Shown piece after piece: positions 46,901 to 55,740 of a DNA stretch of 64,000 bases. Positions within the stretch are counted from its first letter, which is position 1. Every line of letters begins with the position of its first letter. The stretch comes from Rhabdornis inornatus (Eukaryota > Chordata > Aves > Passeriformes > Rhabdornithidae), in NCBI GenBank assembly GCA_013397075.1, contig VWZS01004853.1, positions 744,001-808,000 on the forward strand, written 5' to 3'. Position numbers and translations under genes: made by a program. The notes beneath the pieces are model-generated. The model did not search any database and was not told the origin of the DNA. It saw nothing but the letters and a program-made list of their open reading frames with translations.

Positions 46901-49900
46901 AGAAATAGCATGTGATACTTAAAATTAAAGCAAAATATATCTTTTAAAGCAGTAAATACTTCAAAAATCTTTTTGCATATTGCATGCTATGTGACAAAAC
47001 TTATCTGACTGAATTTCAACCTCCTGTCCTATCCTACAGCCTCCCTCCTCTTCAGTGAAGTATGCTTATGCATAGGATGGGAATTTTCTAAAACTGTTTT
47101 ACTGAACATGTTTTTTGTTTTGTTTCCTTTTTTAAATTTGTATTTACTAAGGAAATATTCATCTGGACAGAAAGGAGGAGTGATTATTAATCTCATCTGA
47201 AAAAGACTGTAGTTCACTTTTTCCCATATTTGATCAATTCCTTGGCTTTACTACACTCACCTATCTACCTCTGGCATGATCAAAGTTTTGGTGATAAATA
47301 TTTGAACTCCCATCAAGGCTGGAATTTAATTTTCGCTGTTGCTGATCTTGGCTGTTAAAAATAAAATAGGCATTAGTGTATCCCAGCCAACCATAGAGCT
47401 TTAGCCAATGAAGATGTTTTACAATTAGGACAATACATGTGTTCTCAGAGCTCTTGAGAACTTTGTTTATGCACAGACAGGAATCGTGCACTCAAATCAC
47501 CCAAAATTTTGAAGTTCATCCATACTGTTTCTGCCAGTAAAGGTTCAGAGGCTGAATTCTCCTGATAGGATGTATAGCAAGAAGGTTTCCTCTTGAAGGA
47601 GGATATATCAGAGCAAAGTACTTCAAACTTCTGATTTGGTGGTGGTTACAATCAGAGTTTCTGGTGTGTGTGGAATTCGTTGGACCAATTGGCTGGACCT
47701 ATCAGATGGATAAGCTATTTCAAAGGAAAGGTGAGGTGACATCTACCTAAGCAGAATTTGTTGTTTTTATAGACAGGCAATCTTTATCTGATATATTAAG
47801 CCTGATGCTGCACAGTGTAATAGACTGGATGTTATAGTAGTTTTCAGGCTCCCATTTTGCATTCCTGAGCTATACAATTTTAAATGTCTCCCAAAAGTCT
47901 TACTGAAATGCCTCTAGAAAATCAGAACCTTTCTCAATCTAGAGTGAGAATGTGAAAAATGTGCACTCAGTATTTCCTGTGGAGCCCCGTCTGGACTAGC
48001 ATGGCAGTCCTGTTGGCTCAGGACAATTGAGTGGTTTCCTGATTTGCCCTCATAAAAGAATTCTTACTTGGATAATACCTTCCTTTCTTGGCTTGCATTT
48101 TCATTTGGCTTCTATTTGATTTTCATGTTATATTTCTTGTTTTTATGCTTGTGATGGGTTGACCCTGGCTGAACACCAGGTGCCCACCAAAGCTTCTCTA
48201 TCACTCCTCTCTAAACTGCACAAGGTAGAGAAGATATACCAAAAGGCTCATGGGTTGAGATAAGGACAGGGACAGCTCACTCACCAATTACCATCATGGG
48301 CAAAACAGACTCGACTTGGGGAAAATTAGCTTAAAATATCACTAGTCAAAGCAGAGTAGGGTAATGAGAAAATAAATGCTAAATCTTAAAACATCTTCCC
48401 TGCAGCCTTTTGTGCTTAATTTTACTCATGAATGAATCTCTTGCCCTACAGTGGTTCAGAGGGGTGGGAAATGGTAGTTACAGTCAGTTCATTGCAAGTT
48501 ATCTCTGCCACCCCTTCCTCCTCAGGGGGAAGAATCTTCAAACTCTTGTCTTGCTCCAGTGTGAGGTCCCTCCTGGGGGAGACAGTCCTCCATGAACTTG
48601 TCCAATGTGAGTCCTTCCCAGGCTCTGCAGCTTGTCGTGAGGTGCTCCAGTGTGGGTGCCTTCCATGGAGTGCAGTCCTTCAAAAACAGGCTGCTCCACA
48701 CTCCTCCAGCATGGGGACCTCCACAGGCTGCAGGTTTATGTTTTTCACACACAGGGGAAGTTTCTAGCAGCTTCTTGCAGAAGCCACCCCTGTGGCTCCT
48801 CTGCCATGCAAACCTTGCCCTGCAAACCTAATCAGTGCTTCCAAACTAAAAGGCAGTAGTTTTGTGCTTCTTGCTGTTGTTTTAAAAAAGATAAAGTGAA
48901 ATAATTTTGGGCGGTAGCAAGTGCTTTGCATACGTCTATAATTTGTTGGTCAGATTATCACATTATCCTTTTACTAGGGGTATATACCATAACTGAAATG
49001 ACTGTGAAATGTTTTCCTAATACAAACTGTGTGCTGTATTTTATTATGTTTTACAACAGAATTTGGTTCATTAAGGCTTGCCGCAGAATCAGGCTTGTTC
49101 AATATTTTTATTAGTGACCTTGTCACTAATCTTCAGATGATGTAGAGTTGTGAGATAGCTTCTGTATGCAGGAGAAATAGACTAATGTAGGGAGGAGTGA
49201 GTTATCTTTGTTGAATAGAGAAATATATAAGGGCTCTATGTATAAAACCAGTAATAAGAATTTTTGTTAGAAACCTTTTAAATGGACAACTCAACAAGGA
49301 GGGATACCTGAGTGCTGTGAATGAGGAGAATGAGCTATTGTCATGATATTATCTTGAGTAAAACAAGCAAGGAAAGGATAAATGAGGGGACATGATGGTC
49401 AATGTGCTGGTGAGGCCCCCCTGACAAGGAAAGTGCATTCTGCTCAGCTTTGATGAGACATGGATCGGGGTGCTCCATAGAGCATACTTGTTTCAGTATC
49501 TTTCAAGAACAAGATTCTACTCAAGAACTCAAATCCAAGCTATTACAATGACATTGTGTAAGAACAGCGAGGTTTCTGTGATACATTGTCTGTGGATCAT
49601 GTTAGAAATGCCATTTCTGTTTTCCATGCTCTGAGTGATTGGGAGTCGGTTTCCAGGGAATTAACAAAAAATGTACGGATCTATTTGGTGCTTGTTATGC
49701 GGTGTTATTTTTTGATCTTACAATGTTATGTATTTGGCCTTTATGTGTACATTTATTAGTATGTTTTGAGAAAATTGTGTTTCTCTCTAAACTTAAGGTT
49801 TTTGAAGTATTGGGAGTTTTCTGTGTCAGTAACAAGAAAGTAAGTGCCCAGTAGGCTTTTACACAGATACACATTTTGACCATTTGAAATAGTATAGAAT

Positions 49901-52900
49901 ATTGTATTCTAGAATAGAGACTTCAATGGAAAACAGTAGTGAATCCAATAGCAACAGGTCTGATTTGGTCATTTAGATGACAGTTGAAGTGGGGGGGAAG
50001 ATGAGTTATTATGCAAATATATTGATGGAAACAAGTTCTTACAAAAGAAATGGAGATGAAAGGAATGTGAGGAGCCTGACTGCTACCTGTCTGTCTTACC
50101 TGTATCTGTAGTTGATGGTGCACAAAAGGGATGTATGCTGAGATGGTCATTGAAAACAGGTGACAGTACAAATGAGCAAGAACATAAAATGGTGCCTCTG
50201 TAAATTGATTGCACCTAATTTATTGTTTTGCTCTTTGGACTATTCTTTATGGTTGCATATGGATTGACTGAAGATGTGGTAATTCTGTTCTCCAGCAGCA
50301 GCACTTCTAAGCCACTTCTCTAATGTAAGCTGAGAACAGGAAGGAACTGAGACATGTCTTGGTTCCAGTGCAGATTTACTTTGCAGCCCCTGTCCCAGCC
50401 TGTGGGTTTTTGCTTGCCAGGCACTGCTTGAGAGCTTTACAGTGGGTGACACATACTTCAGCAAAGCCAGGTTGTCCAGGGATCTGCATGTAGAAGATAA
50501 AACTCACCTCCTCTCATTGACTAGTGCCAGCTTCTCCATGGCACAGAGATGTTGTTTTGGGCAGTGAACATTGATGACTTCCATCTGCTTAGCTTTGCAA
50601 GCCTTCAAGTGACATGGACTCCATCAGGTATTACCAAGTGTCTAGTAAATGTACTCCTGTCCTGATAGTACTTTATCATTTCAATTTAGCTGTCTTGAAA
50701 ATGGCTTTACTATTCCTGGGTCATTGACAACCCCAGTATGAAAGTATCCAGTTTGCACACCTGTGTACTTCTGCACTCAGGCTTCTCTATCAAACAGTAA
50801 AATTAGTGTTTCTTTCAGGAAATACCAGTTTCTTCTGGTGTTTCTTTCAGTCCTCTGCTTCTTTGGAATGCAGATGCAGAATAATAAATAAAAGGGATTG
50901 GCATTCTTCTATGCAGGAAGGAAAACAGAAATTTAAGAGGGATTCTTTGATATATCAACTGTGAGCTGGCAAATACATCAGCCATGAACAGGCATAAAGC
51001 TGTGACAGTTTCAGATAAATTCAGGCCAACAGTATTGCCAGTGACAGATTTGTACTGCAATTAACAGGATTAGGGACCAGCATTCTGGTCATGATGGGAA
51101 TAGCATCAAGTGATTTGATTATTTTTTTTAATTTTTTTTTTATTTTTTTATTTTTTTATTTCTTTTGAGCTTCAATTTTTCTGTTTCCTTGAGCAGAGCA
51201 GTGAAGCACAACAGGTGTAGCAGGCAGACACAGTGCCTCTCTTCTCACTGCTCAAGGTACTACTAATACCTTGAATAACACCTAACTTGCTCTCTGTTAC
51301 TGTTCTGTCACTTGGCTGGAGGGAACTGCTGTTGGACGAAGAAGGAAAGACATCACAGCCTGCTTTCTCTCCCTTTGATTTGTTCTGTGAGCTTTGGCAG
51401 GGTTCTCTGGGAAAGCTGGAGGGAAGGGGAGCCAAAGACACAGTTGGTATGGTGCAGGGCAATGCTTGGGAGTGGTATCATCAGAGAGGTGTAAAATACA
51501 GGATTTTTTATATATAACAAGTGGTTGTTTCATCCTGTCTGTATTTAGACCTGTGTACCCTGTCCTCAAGTCTTTTTCTTCTGGAAAGCAGTTAGTTTCT
51601 TAATTAGAAGAATTCTAATATTCTATTATATTAGAATATTCACATATTATATCTAAAGTATTGTATGTTTTACATCATATTTAGGTGCAGGGCTGAAGGT
51701 GAGAATTCTTTAGATACTTTTCCAGAAGGAAGTTCAGGACATGTTAGTCTTCCTCTTAAGTGCAGAGAAGAAAGGCAGAGACCAAGTCCCACTCCCAAAA
51801 GTCAGAAGAATATTAAACTCTGATGGATTTCCTATTCCTGTACTTCCTTATCTGTATTTCAGTTTCTCACGCAGCCTAATAAGTACTATTTGGTTGAAGA
51901 ATATCTTTCAGAAAGACATCAAGTGCCTGAAGACACCAAGCGATGGAGAATTCACCACTCCTCTTAATGAATGGAGAGGAATAGTTGATGAAAGACTAAT
52001 TTATTCCCTGGTTCAGTTGTGCCTGGTGAATTTATAGCCTATTGTTGATGTGAAAAAGCACTGGCTTTTTTTGTGAAAAGACCAGCAATGTGGTACCTTG
52101 GTTTGCTGAATACTTGCATTTTAACAGCCTCTTCTGTAGAAGACTAGAGTTCCTAATATGTAGTAGTTATTTTTCTGGAGATATAAAGCATAAACAAACT
52201 TTCATGGCTGGTAAGTTGCATCTAGTATGTTTTTATATCATCAGAAAAATAGGTAGACATTAGAGAATTTGGTTTTGAGCTTGAGCCTGGAAAAAACTGT
52301 GACTAAAACCTGAGAATCCTTAGCTTCACGGTGCTCAGTTTGTATAGGTACTGCATCACATGGAGTGTGATGCATTTAGATGTCTTCACTCTGGTATTCC
52401 AGCCACAGCTAAAAGGAACTCTTGTTTGTCACTTTATATGCTATTAAATCTATTTTCATTAGTTTTTGGTATCTTTGTTCTTCAGGATCAAACTACTGGT
52501 TATATTTGTGAGTATTACTCAGATACTGCTTGATTATAGTCTCCATTGTTTTTGTTTGAGTGTTTATTTTAAGAATGACAAGTATTTTTTTGTAACTTTG
52601 CAGAGTACAGATGCCAATTCAAATGTGAGGAAAAGAACGAATGCCACAGTACAGTCTGAAGCTGATGGTGGGAGCCGAATTGACACAAGGCACAGCTCTG
52701 TCCAGCCTTCCTCTGTAGCTCAGGGGTCTTCTGACATTACACCCCACTCCCTTTCTGCATCAAGTCCCAACCCTTTCACACGAGTTAATGCATCGGAGAC
52801 ATTATCTTCTGCAAGAGCTACCCCTCCAGCTCCTCCCTCTACCCCAATTTTAACTGGATTTGTATCCCAGCATGCCACAGCTGGATCCCCTTCCATTCAG

Positions 52901-53137
52901 CACTTGCTTGGATCTAGACTGGAGCAGATTCAGACCACCACACCTAATACATTAGGAGCATCTGCAAAGCCATCTGCTGTCACACCACCTCCTCCCCCTG
53001 CCTCCCACTCTGGCACGAGTAAGATAGACAAATATGCACGCATTTTATTTCCTGTTACCTTCGGAGCATTTAACATGGTCTACTGGGTGGTGTATCTATC
53101 CAAGGACACCATGGAAAAATCAGAAAGTCTAATGTAG
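16882..53137 (+). CDS. GABRA4: GABA-A receptor alpha-4 subunit (complete, 9 coding exons)
   Basis: Coding join is 16882..16964, 17073..17191, 26368..26435, 28870..29090, 29193..29275, 31009..31152, 32521..32673, 35052..35311, 52604..53137, encoding 554 residues. The product is a Cys-loop chloride channel subunit that pairs with beta and often delta subunits in extrasynaptic receptors giving tonic inhibition. Visible features are a signal peptide (about 1-28 or slightly longer), glycosylation sequons at Asn46 and Asn143, Arg134 in FFRNGKKSV (the benzodiazepine-insensitive alpha-4/6 residue), Cys-loop Cys171-Cys185, TM1 about 256-278, TM2 about 286-305, TM3 about 317-339, an intracellular loop about 343-523 and TM4 about 524-542, ending KSESLM. 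The match to mammalian alpha-4, including the C-terminus, separates it from alpha-6 and alpha-1. The start at 16882 gives MVSAK and a strong Kozak context. Confidence 0.97.
16965..17072 (+). other. GABRA4: GABRA4 intron 1 (108 bp)
   Basis: A short GC-rich intron with donor GTGAGT and acceptor TTTGCCTCGCAG. It is entirely inside the CpG island. Confidence 0.9.
17073..17191 (+). CDS. GABRA4: GABRA4 exon 2
   Basis: A 119-nt exon encodes the mature N-terminus, including [20 protein letters not shown] and [12 protein letters not shown]. The NFT sequon at Asn46 is the usual alpha-subunit N-terminal glycosylation site. The exon ends one base into Gly68 before GTACGG. Human alpha-4 has a Cys in KLCTENFT where this sequence has Trp43. 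Confidence 0.95.
17192..26367 (+). other. GABRA4: GABRA4 intron 2 (9.2 kb)
   Basis: After a GC-rich start (to about 17520) the intron is AT-rich. It holds T-rich runs near 22290-22310, 22424-22443 and 25196-25240, and a local repeat of the sequence AGTTCCTGAAAGG near 24225 and 24293. No internal gene is evident on either strand. The reverse-strand ORFs at 21120-21620 and 23188-23571 look like chance. Confidence 0.75.
26368..26435 (+). CDS. GABRA4: GABRA4 exon 3
   Basis: A 68-nt exon, the classic size for this exon in GABA-A subunit genes, bounded by ACATTAG and GTATGT. It encodes [20 protein letters not shown] then EM (residues 69-90), the first beta strands of the ligand-binding domain. It is too short to appear in an ORF search. 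Confidence 0.96.
26436..28869 (+). other. GABRA4: GABRA4 intron 3 (2.4 kb)
   Basis: AT-rich intron with donor GTATGT and acceptor TTTAATACAG. No gene or recognisable mobile element was seen in it. Confidence 0.8.
28870..29090 (+). CDS. GABRA4: GABRA4 exon 4
   Basis: A 221-nt exon of canonical size encodes residues 91-163 and two bases of Arg164. It carries the conserved [23 protein letters not shown] and [16 protein letters not shown] segments. Arg134 in FFRNGKK occupies the site where alpha-1, 2, 3 and 5 have His, so classical benzodiazepine insensitivity is expected. Asn143 (NMT) is a conserved glycosylation site. The donor reads GTATCT, a weak match beyond the GT. Confidence 0.97.
29091..29192 (+). 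other. GABRA4: GABRA4 intron 4 (102 bp, in-frame and stop-free)
   Basis: This intron is only 102 bp, a multiple of three, and contains no stop codon in the frame of the flanking exons. Donor is GAG|GTATCT and acceptor GTTCCATTATAG. If retained it would add 34 residues ([12 protein letters not shown] at the start, RLFNLFHYR at the end) between Arg164 and Leu165. Conservation of the flanking exons with other alpha-4 proteins shows that it is normally removed. Confidence 0.93.
29193..29275 (+). CDS. GABRA4: GABRA4 exon 5 (Cys-loop)
   Basis: An 83-nt exon of canonical size encodes the signature Cys-loop. Cys171 and Cys185 are separated by 13 residues ([13 protein letters not shown]). It ends in FGS plus one base of Tyr192 before GTAAGT. 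Confidence 0.97.
29276..31008 (+). other. GABRA4: GABRA4 intron 5 (1.7 kb)
   Basis: AT-rich intron with donor GTAAGT and acceptor GTGTTGTAG. It contains a 21-T homopolymer at 30669-30689 followed by AG, which mimics a splice acceptor. Nothing else was recognised. Confidence 0.8.
31009..31152 (+). CDS. GABRA4: GABRA4 exon 6
   Basis: A 144-nt exon encodes residues 192-239, including [20 protein letters not shown] and [10 protein letters not shown], the last part of the extracellular domain with the loop C region. The phase matches both neighbours, and the donor is GTAGGA. Confidence 0.97.
31153..32520 (+). other. GABRA4: GABRA4 intron 6 (1.4 kb)
   Basis: AT-rich intron ending in a long T-rich tract and TTTTTTTTTAG acceptor. 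No other feature was recognised. Confidence 0.8.
32521..32673 (+). CDS. GABRA4: GABRA4 exon 7 (TM1)
   Basis: A 153-nt exon of canonical size encodes residues 240-290. It carries the pre-TM1 segment ([19 protein letters not shown]) and TM1, then [12 protein letters not shown] at the start of TM2. It ends one base into Gly291 before GTAATT. Confidence 0.97.
32674..35051 (+). other. GABRA4: GABRA4 intron 7 (2.4 kb)
   Basis: AT-rich intron. Its 3' end carries a tandem copy of the exon 8 acceptor and the first 20 bases of exon 8 (annotated separately), so the intron could alternatively end at 35009. Confidence 0.85.
34989..35071 (+). repeat. GABRA4: Tandem duplication spanning the exon 8 splice acceptor
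   Basis: Copy 1 (34989-35029, 41 bp) and copy 2 (35030-35071, 42 bp) are identical except for one extra G in the acceptor of copy 2 (seven T then AAG versus seven T then GAAG). Each copy has a pyrimidine tract, an AG acceptor and the first 20 bases of exon 8 (GAATAACCAC at its start). The two acceptors, after 35009 and 35051, are 42 nt apart, so both keep the reading frame. The upstream one would insert 14 residues ([14 protein letters not shown]) within TM2. Confidence 0.95.
35052..35311 (+). CDS. GABRA4: GABRA4 exon 8 (TM2-TM3)
   Basis: A 260-nt exon encodes residues 292-377: most of pore-lining TM2 ([16 protein letters not shown]), the TM2-TM3 loop ([14 protein letters not shown]), TM3 and the start of the intracellular loop ([10 protein letters not shown]). 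The start at 35052 gives the conserved TM2 without insertion. It ends with ATG at a codon boundary before GTATGT. Confidence 0.96.
41235..41481. repeat. G/T-rich low-complexity block
   Basis: About 250 bases consist almost only of T and G on the plus strand, with long T runs separated by GG, GGG or GTTTG groups. In the GABRA4 pre-mRNA this would be a U/G-rich tract inside intron 8. The long reading frame through it encodes only Phe, Leu, Val, Gly, Trp and Cys and is not a gene. Confidence 0.85.
43263..43276. repeat. Short AT microsatellite
   Basis: A small (AT)n tract in intron 8, ordinary simple sequence. Confidence 0.75.
48150..48834. mobile_element. Solo LTR of an avian endogenous retrovirus (about 685 bp)
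   Basis: The segment starts TGTGATGGGTTGACCCTGGC and ends CTAATCA, so it has TG...CA termini. It contains phrases I recognise from a common bird LTR family, such as CCAGGTGCCCACCAAAGC and CAAAACAGACTCGACTTGGG. It also has a characteristic internal stretch of repeated units around GCTCCAGTGTGGGT. Flanking ATGCT (48145-48149) and GTGCT (48835-48839) match at 4 of 5 bases and could be the target-site duplication. No internal retroviral genes are present, so it is a solo LTR. The transcriptional orientation relative to GABRA4 was not settled. Confidence 0.75.
49090..49470 (+). mobile_element. Degraded CR1-like LINE fragment
   Basis: The bases at about 49097-49122 translate to FNIFISDL in one frame, a motif of CR1 reverse transcriptase (LFNIFINDL). 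A nearby TCAGATGATGTAGAG resembles the catalytic ADD region. TGCTGGTGAGG at about 49407, followed by TTCTGCTCAGCTTTG, resembles the later CR1 stretch. Stops and indels are frequent, so it is a dead copy. The assignment rests on motif memory and needs a repeat search. Confidence 0.45.
51121..51163. repeat. T-rich low-complexity run
   Basis: About 43 bases made of T runs broken by single A bases in intron 8. No element body was recognised beside it. Confidence 0.75.
51880..52010 (-). mobile_element. Possible old CR1/L3-type fragment
   Basis: The phrase GATGGAGAATTCACCACTCC, with preceding CATCAAGTGCCTGAAGACAC, resembles the reverse complement of the 3' part of old CR1/L3 elements, which often reads about GATGGGGAATCCACCACCTC. 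The resemblance is short and the rest is too diverged to confirm. Confidence 0.28.
52604..53137 (+). CDS. GABRA4: GABRA4 exon 9 (intracellular loop, TM4, stop)
   Basis: The last coding exon (534 nt with stop) follows acceptor GTAACTTTGCAG and encodes residues 378-554. It begins [14 protein letters not shown], matching the loop of mammalian alpha-4. The loop then diverges strongly (Ser, Thr and Pro rich, with a run of five Pro at 505-509) before the conserved [19 protein letters not shown] and TM4, ending [11 protein letters not shown]. The open frame extends upstream of the acceptor into intron 8, which is not coding. Confidence 0.97.
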   Translation, partial: STDANSNVRKRTNATVQSEADGGSRIDTRHSSVQPSSVAQGSSDITPHSLSASSPNPFTRVNASETLSSARATPPAPPSTPILTGFVSQHATAGSPSIQHLLGSRLEQIQTTTPNTLGASAKPSAVTPPPPPASHSGTSKIDKYARILFPVTFGAFNMVYWVVYLSKDTMEKSESLM

Positions 53138-55740
53138 TTTTGCTGCTATGTAGTAGTTCCTAAATTATACTCACATTTGATGCAGAGTTTCTTCTTTTGA
53201 AACTATTTAAAAAGGTCAGTAATTCTTATTTATAAAAGCTGTGTGCTACTCTCCCATTCTAAAGGCTGGAGTTATTGGGGATAATTAGTTAACTCTTAAC
53301 AGAGTAATGGGTAACAGTAATGGGTCTTCCTCCCTTCAGCCAGCAGTGAACCAACACTTGTTTGAGACAAACTATTCTGGCTGCACAGAACTTGCATTTG
53401 GGAGGAACATACACCTGAAAAAATCAGAGGCAGAGGTGCACAGCTGTGCAGTGGAACACATCTGACTGCTAGGAATATGCATGTTGGCTATTACAAATGA
53501 GCCAACCAGCACTGCTGTCTGGGCACAGCATTGCATTCTCTGAGTGTGAGGTCGATGTCCTGAATATCTAGAAAGTGCTTTCTAGAAAAGGACTTTCCCT
53601 GCTAGAGTAAAATTGACAGAATGGGGCGAAGAAAATCAGTAATGGCAAAAGGGAAGAGAATCCAGCCTGGGAGAGTGCAACTCCAGGAAAGTTATGCAAA
53701 GGAGTTGTAGAGCTCCGTATATTTTTACTAAGCATTATTTTGCATTGTAACCTGGGAAATTCTCACAACAAACTAAGAATGAGTGAACCTTGTAAAATCT
53801 GAAATCTGATATAATTCTCAAAATTGGATTTTCGTTTCTGGTAAGGTGATCTTAAGTGGGCGATTCTTCTTTGATCTTGCTGACCAGCTTGAGTGGATTT
53901 ATTCCTAAATTACATCAATTGTAGTAGATGAGGACCAGACCACAATGTTCAACTTTTTATTTGATTTCTTTGCTTTTTCTTTGGATGCTTTGGTGTTTGG
54001 ATTTTGGTTTGGTTTTGGGTTTTTTTCTCGCATACTTTTCAGTTACACTCCTGATTTCATTTAAACACATATTCCATTGCCCCCCGCTCCTGCCTTTATT
54101 TAATGTTTGTGTCAAGTTAAATTTTCAACACAGTTTTAGAAGTGGCGTCAAAATTAAGCAAAAAAGTGCCCCATTTTGCATAGATGAGCATGGCATGTCA
54201 CTGAGTGAATGAAAGACACCATTTTTGAGAAGGACTGCTGTGATATAAATAAGAAAGTAAACTTTCTAGGTGGATCCCAGGCTAAAAAAGTTAATTTATG
54301 ATCCATTTGTTTACTTTAAACTGTGGCATAGATAGGTGCTTTTCTTACCAAATTGCAGTATGCAAGCAGGAACATTATTAAAAAATTGAATAGTTAAACC
54401 TGATAGAAATCCTGGTCATAGATGTTATTTTCACTAGAACGGGTAGAAAACATATTTCCAATAAGTACAAGAAATGTTTGTACAGATTTGTCTGGCTTGG
54501 CAAATGGTTAGTGTTTCTGTGCAGGTGACAAGTAAAAATCAAAGGCCAAATTCTCAGCTATGATCTGGTTGTGCCTTTAAAGGTCTGGACTAATCCTTAG
54601 CTTCAGTTGATGGAATAACAGATTGGTAGCCTATTGTCAAAGTCTTATGCTGCAGGGCAGATCAGGTGAGTCTTGAGTGGTTCTGTGCCTAGATAATGAT
54701 CAAAGGATTTATGGAGATCACAAGCTGCTGGCAACAAAAGGCATTCCTTAGACTGCCCTAGACTATGCTGGGACAAGAGTCAGGGTAAAAAGACCCCAAA
54801 ATGGTGAAACTATGACGGTGCCTCTGTCTCTCCAAGCCTTTTAGCCAGCTCATGGCTGAGATTCTGACCTTTAACCTATGGGACCTGGGAGATACCTGGC
54901 AAGAGATACTACAGTATGCAGTATGGATCCCAGATGGTTCTTTCATGTGTAAGAATGAACTGTAGATGATAGATTGCAGTGGGAATATCTTACATAACTT
55001 TGCTGTAATGGAGTGATATAAACAGTTGCCTTAGTCTTTCTTTTACTTTAGGGATGCTCTCAAAAGGCCAGGTATGGTTCTTTCCTTTTTCGTCTTTTAC
55101 ATCTAGAAGATGCCTGAGATTACAGCACTTGTTAGAAAAACTTTATCTGGCATATCACAGAACTGGAAATGGAGCACCCATGCAAGATGTCTAACTGCAG
55201 TAGTTTGTAACTTTGGATGTACTGCTAGTTGCTGTTGCTGTTTCCTCTCTAATTAGGCCACATTGTTACAAATTATTAGAATAGAAGATAGTATGCAAGA
55301 GATTATTTGTTTTGTTTAGCCAAAATAAACAAAGCTAAACCTCTGGCTTATCAATAACTATTGATTATAACTGCACAAGTGATAAAATACTTCTAGCACG
55401 AAGAACGGGTGATCAGATGTGTGGAGAATCCAGTATTTACACCAGAAGTTACTGAAATTACTCTTTGCTTTCCTCTGTGGTGAAAACCAAGGATGTGTTC
55501 TCACAGGCAGAGCTTTAAACAATTCATTAGAAAGAGTCATGTATTCCTTCCACCCATCCCTATATACTGATTTTATAATCAGCTTTTCCTAGTGCATTGT
55601 TTAGTGGGATCAACACTAGTTCAGTCTAAGATTGACCTAAATGTGCTGTTTGAATTCACTTGTAGTTTCTGCTTAATTTTAAAGACTTATAAGGAGGAAA
55701 AAGGATTGCAAAAACAATAAAGTCCAAATATTTATTTCTA
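53138..55740 (+). other. GABRA4: GABRA4 3' UTR, minimum extent (putative)
   Basis: Sequence downstream of the TAG stop has no coding potential and should be 3' UTR. Its end is not visible with certainty. Candidate AATAAA hexamers occur at 55324-55329 and 55716-55721, and further ones follow downstream. Human GABRA4 has a 3' UTR of several kilobases, so the true end may be well beyond 55740. Confidence 0.5.
55716..55721 (+). terminator. GABRA4: Candidate polyadenylation signal AATAAA
   Basis: A canonical AATAAA in the context AAACAATAAAGTCC, followed by an AT-rich stretch and a T-rich segment, about 2.6 kb after the stop codon. Alternatives are AATAAA at 55324 and at 57863. Which one is used cannot be decided from the sequence. 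Confidence 0.3.

Larger units (their letters stand above)
35312..52603 (+). other. GABRA4: GABRA4 intron 8 (17.3 kb)
   Basis: The largest intron separates TM3 from the exon for the intracellular loop and TM4. It contains a G/T-rich low-complexity block near 41.3 kb, a solo LTR near 48.5 kb, degraded CR1-like pieces near 49.3 kb and 51.9 kb, an AT microsatellite at 43263-43276 and a T-rich run at 51121-51163. No nested gene is evident. Confidence 0.8.

Noticed and set aside
48432..48767. 111-codon ORF and overlapping ORFs
   Set aside because: They lie within the solo LTR, in its tandem GCTCCAGTGTGGGT-type repeats, and are not host genes.
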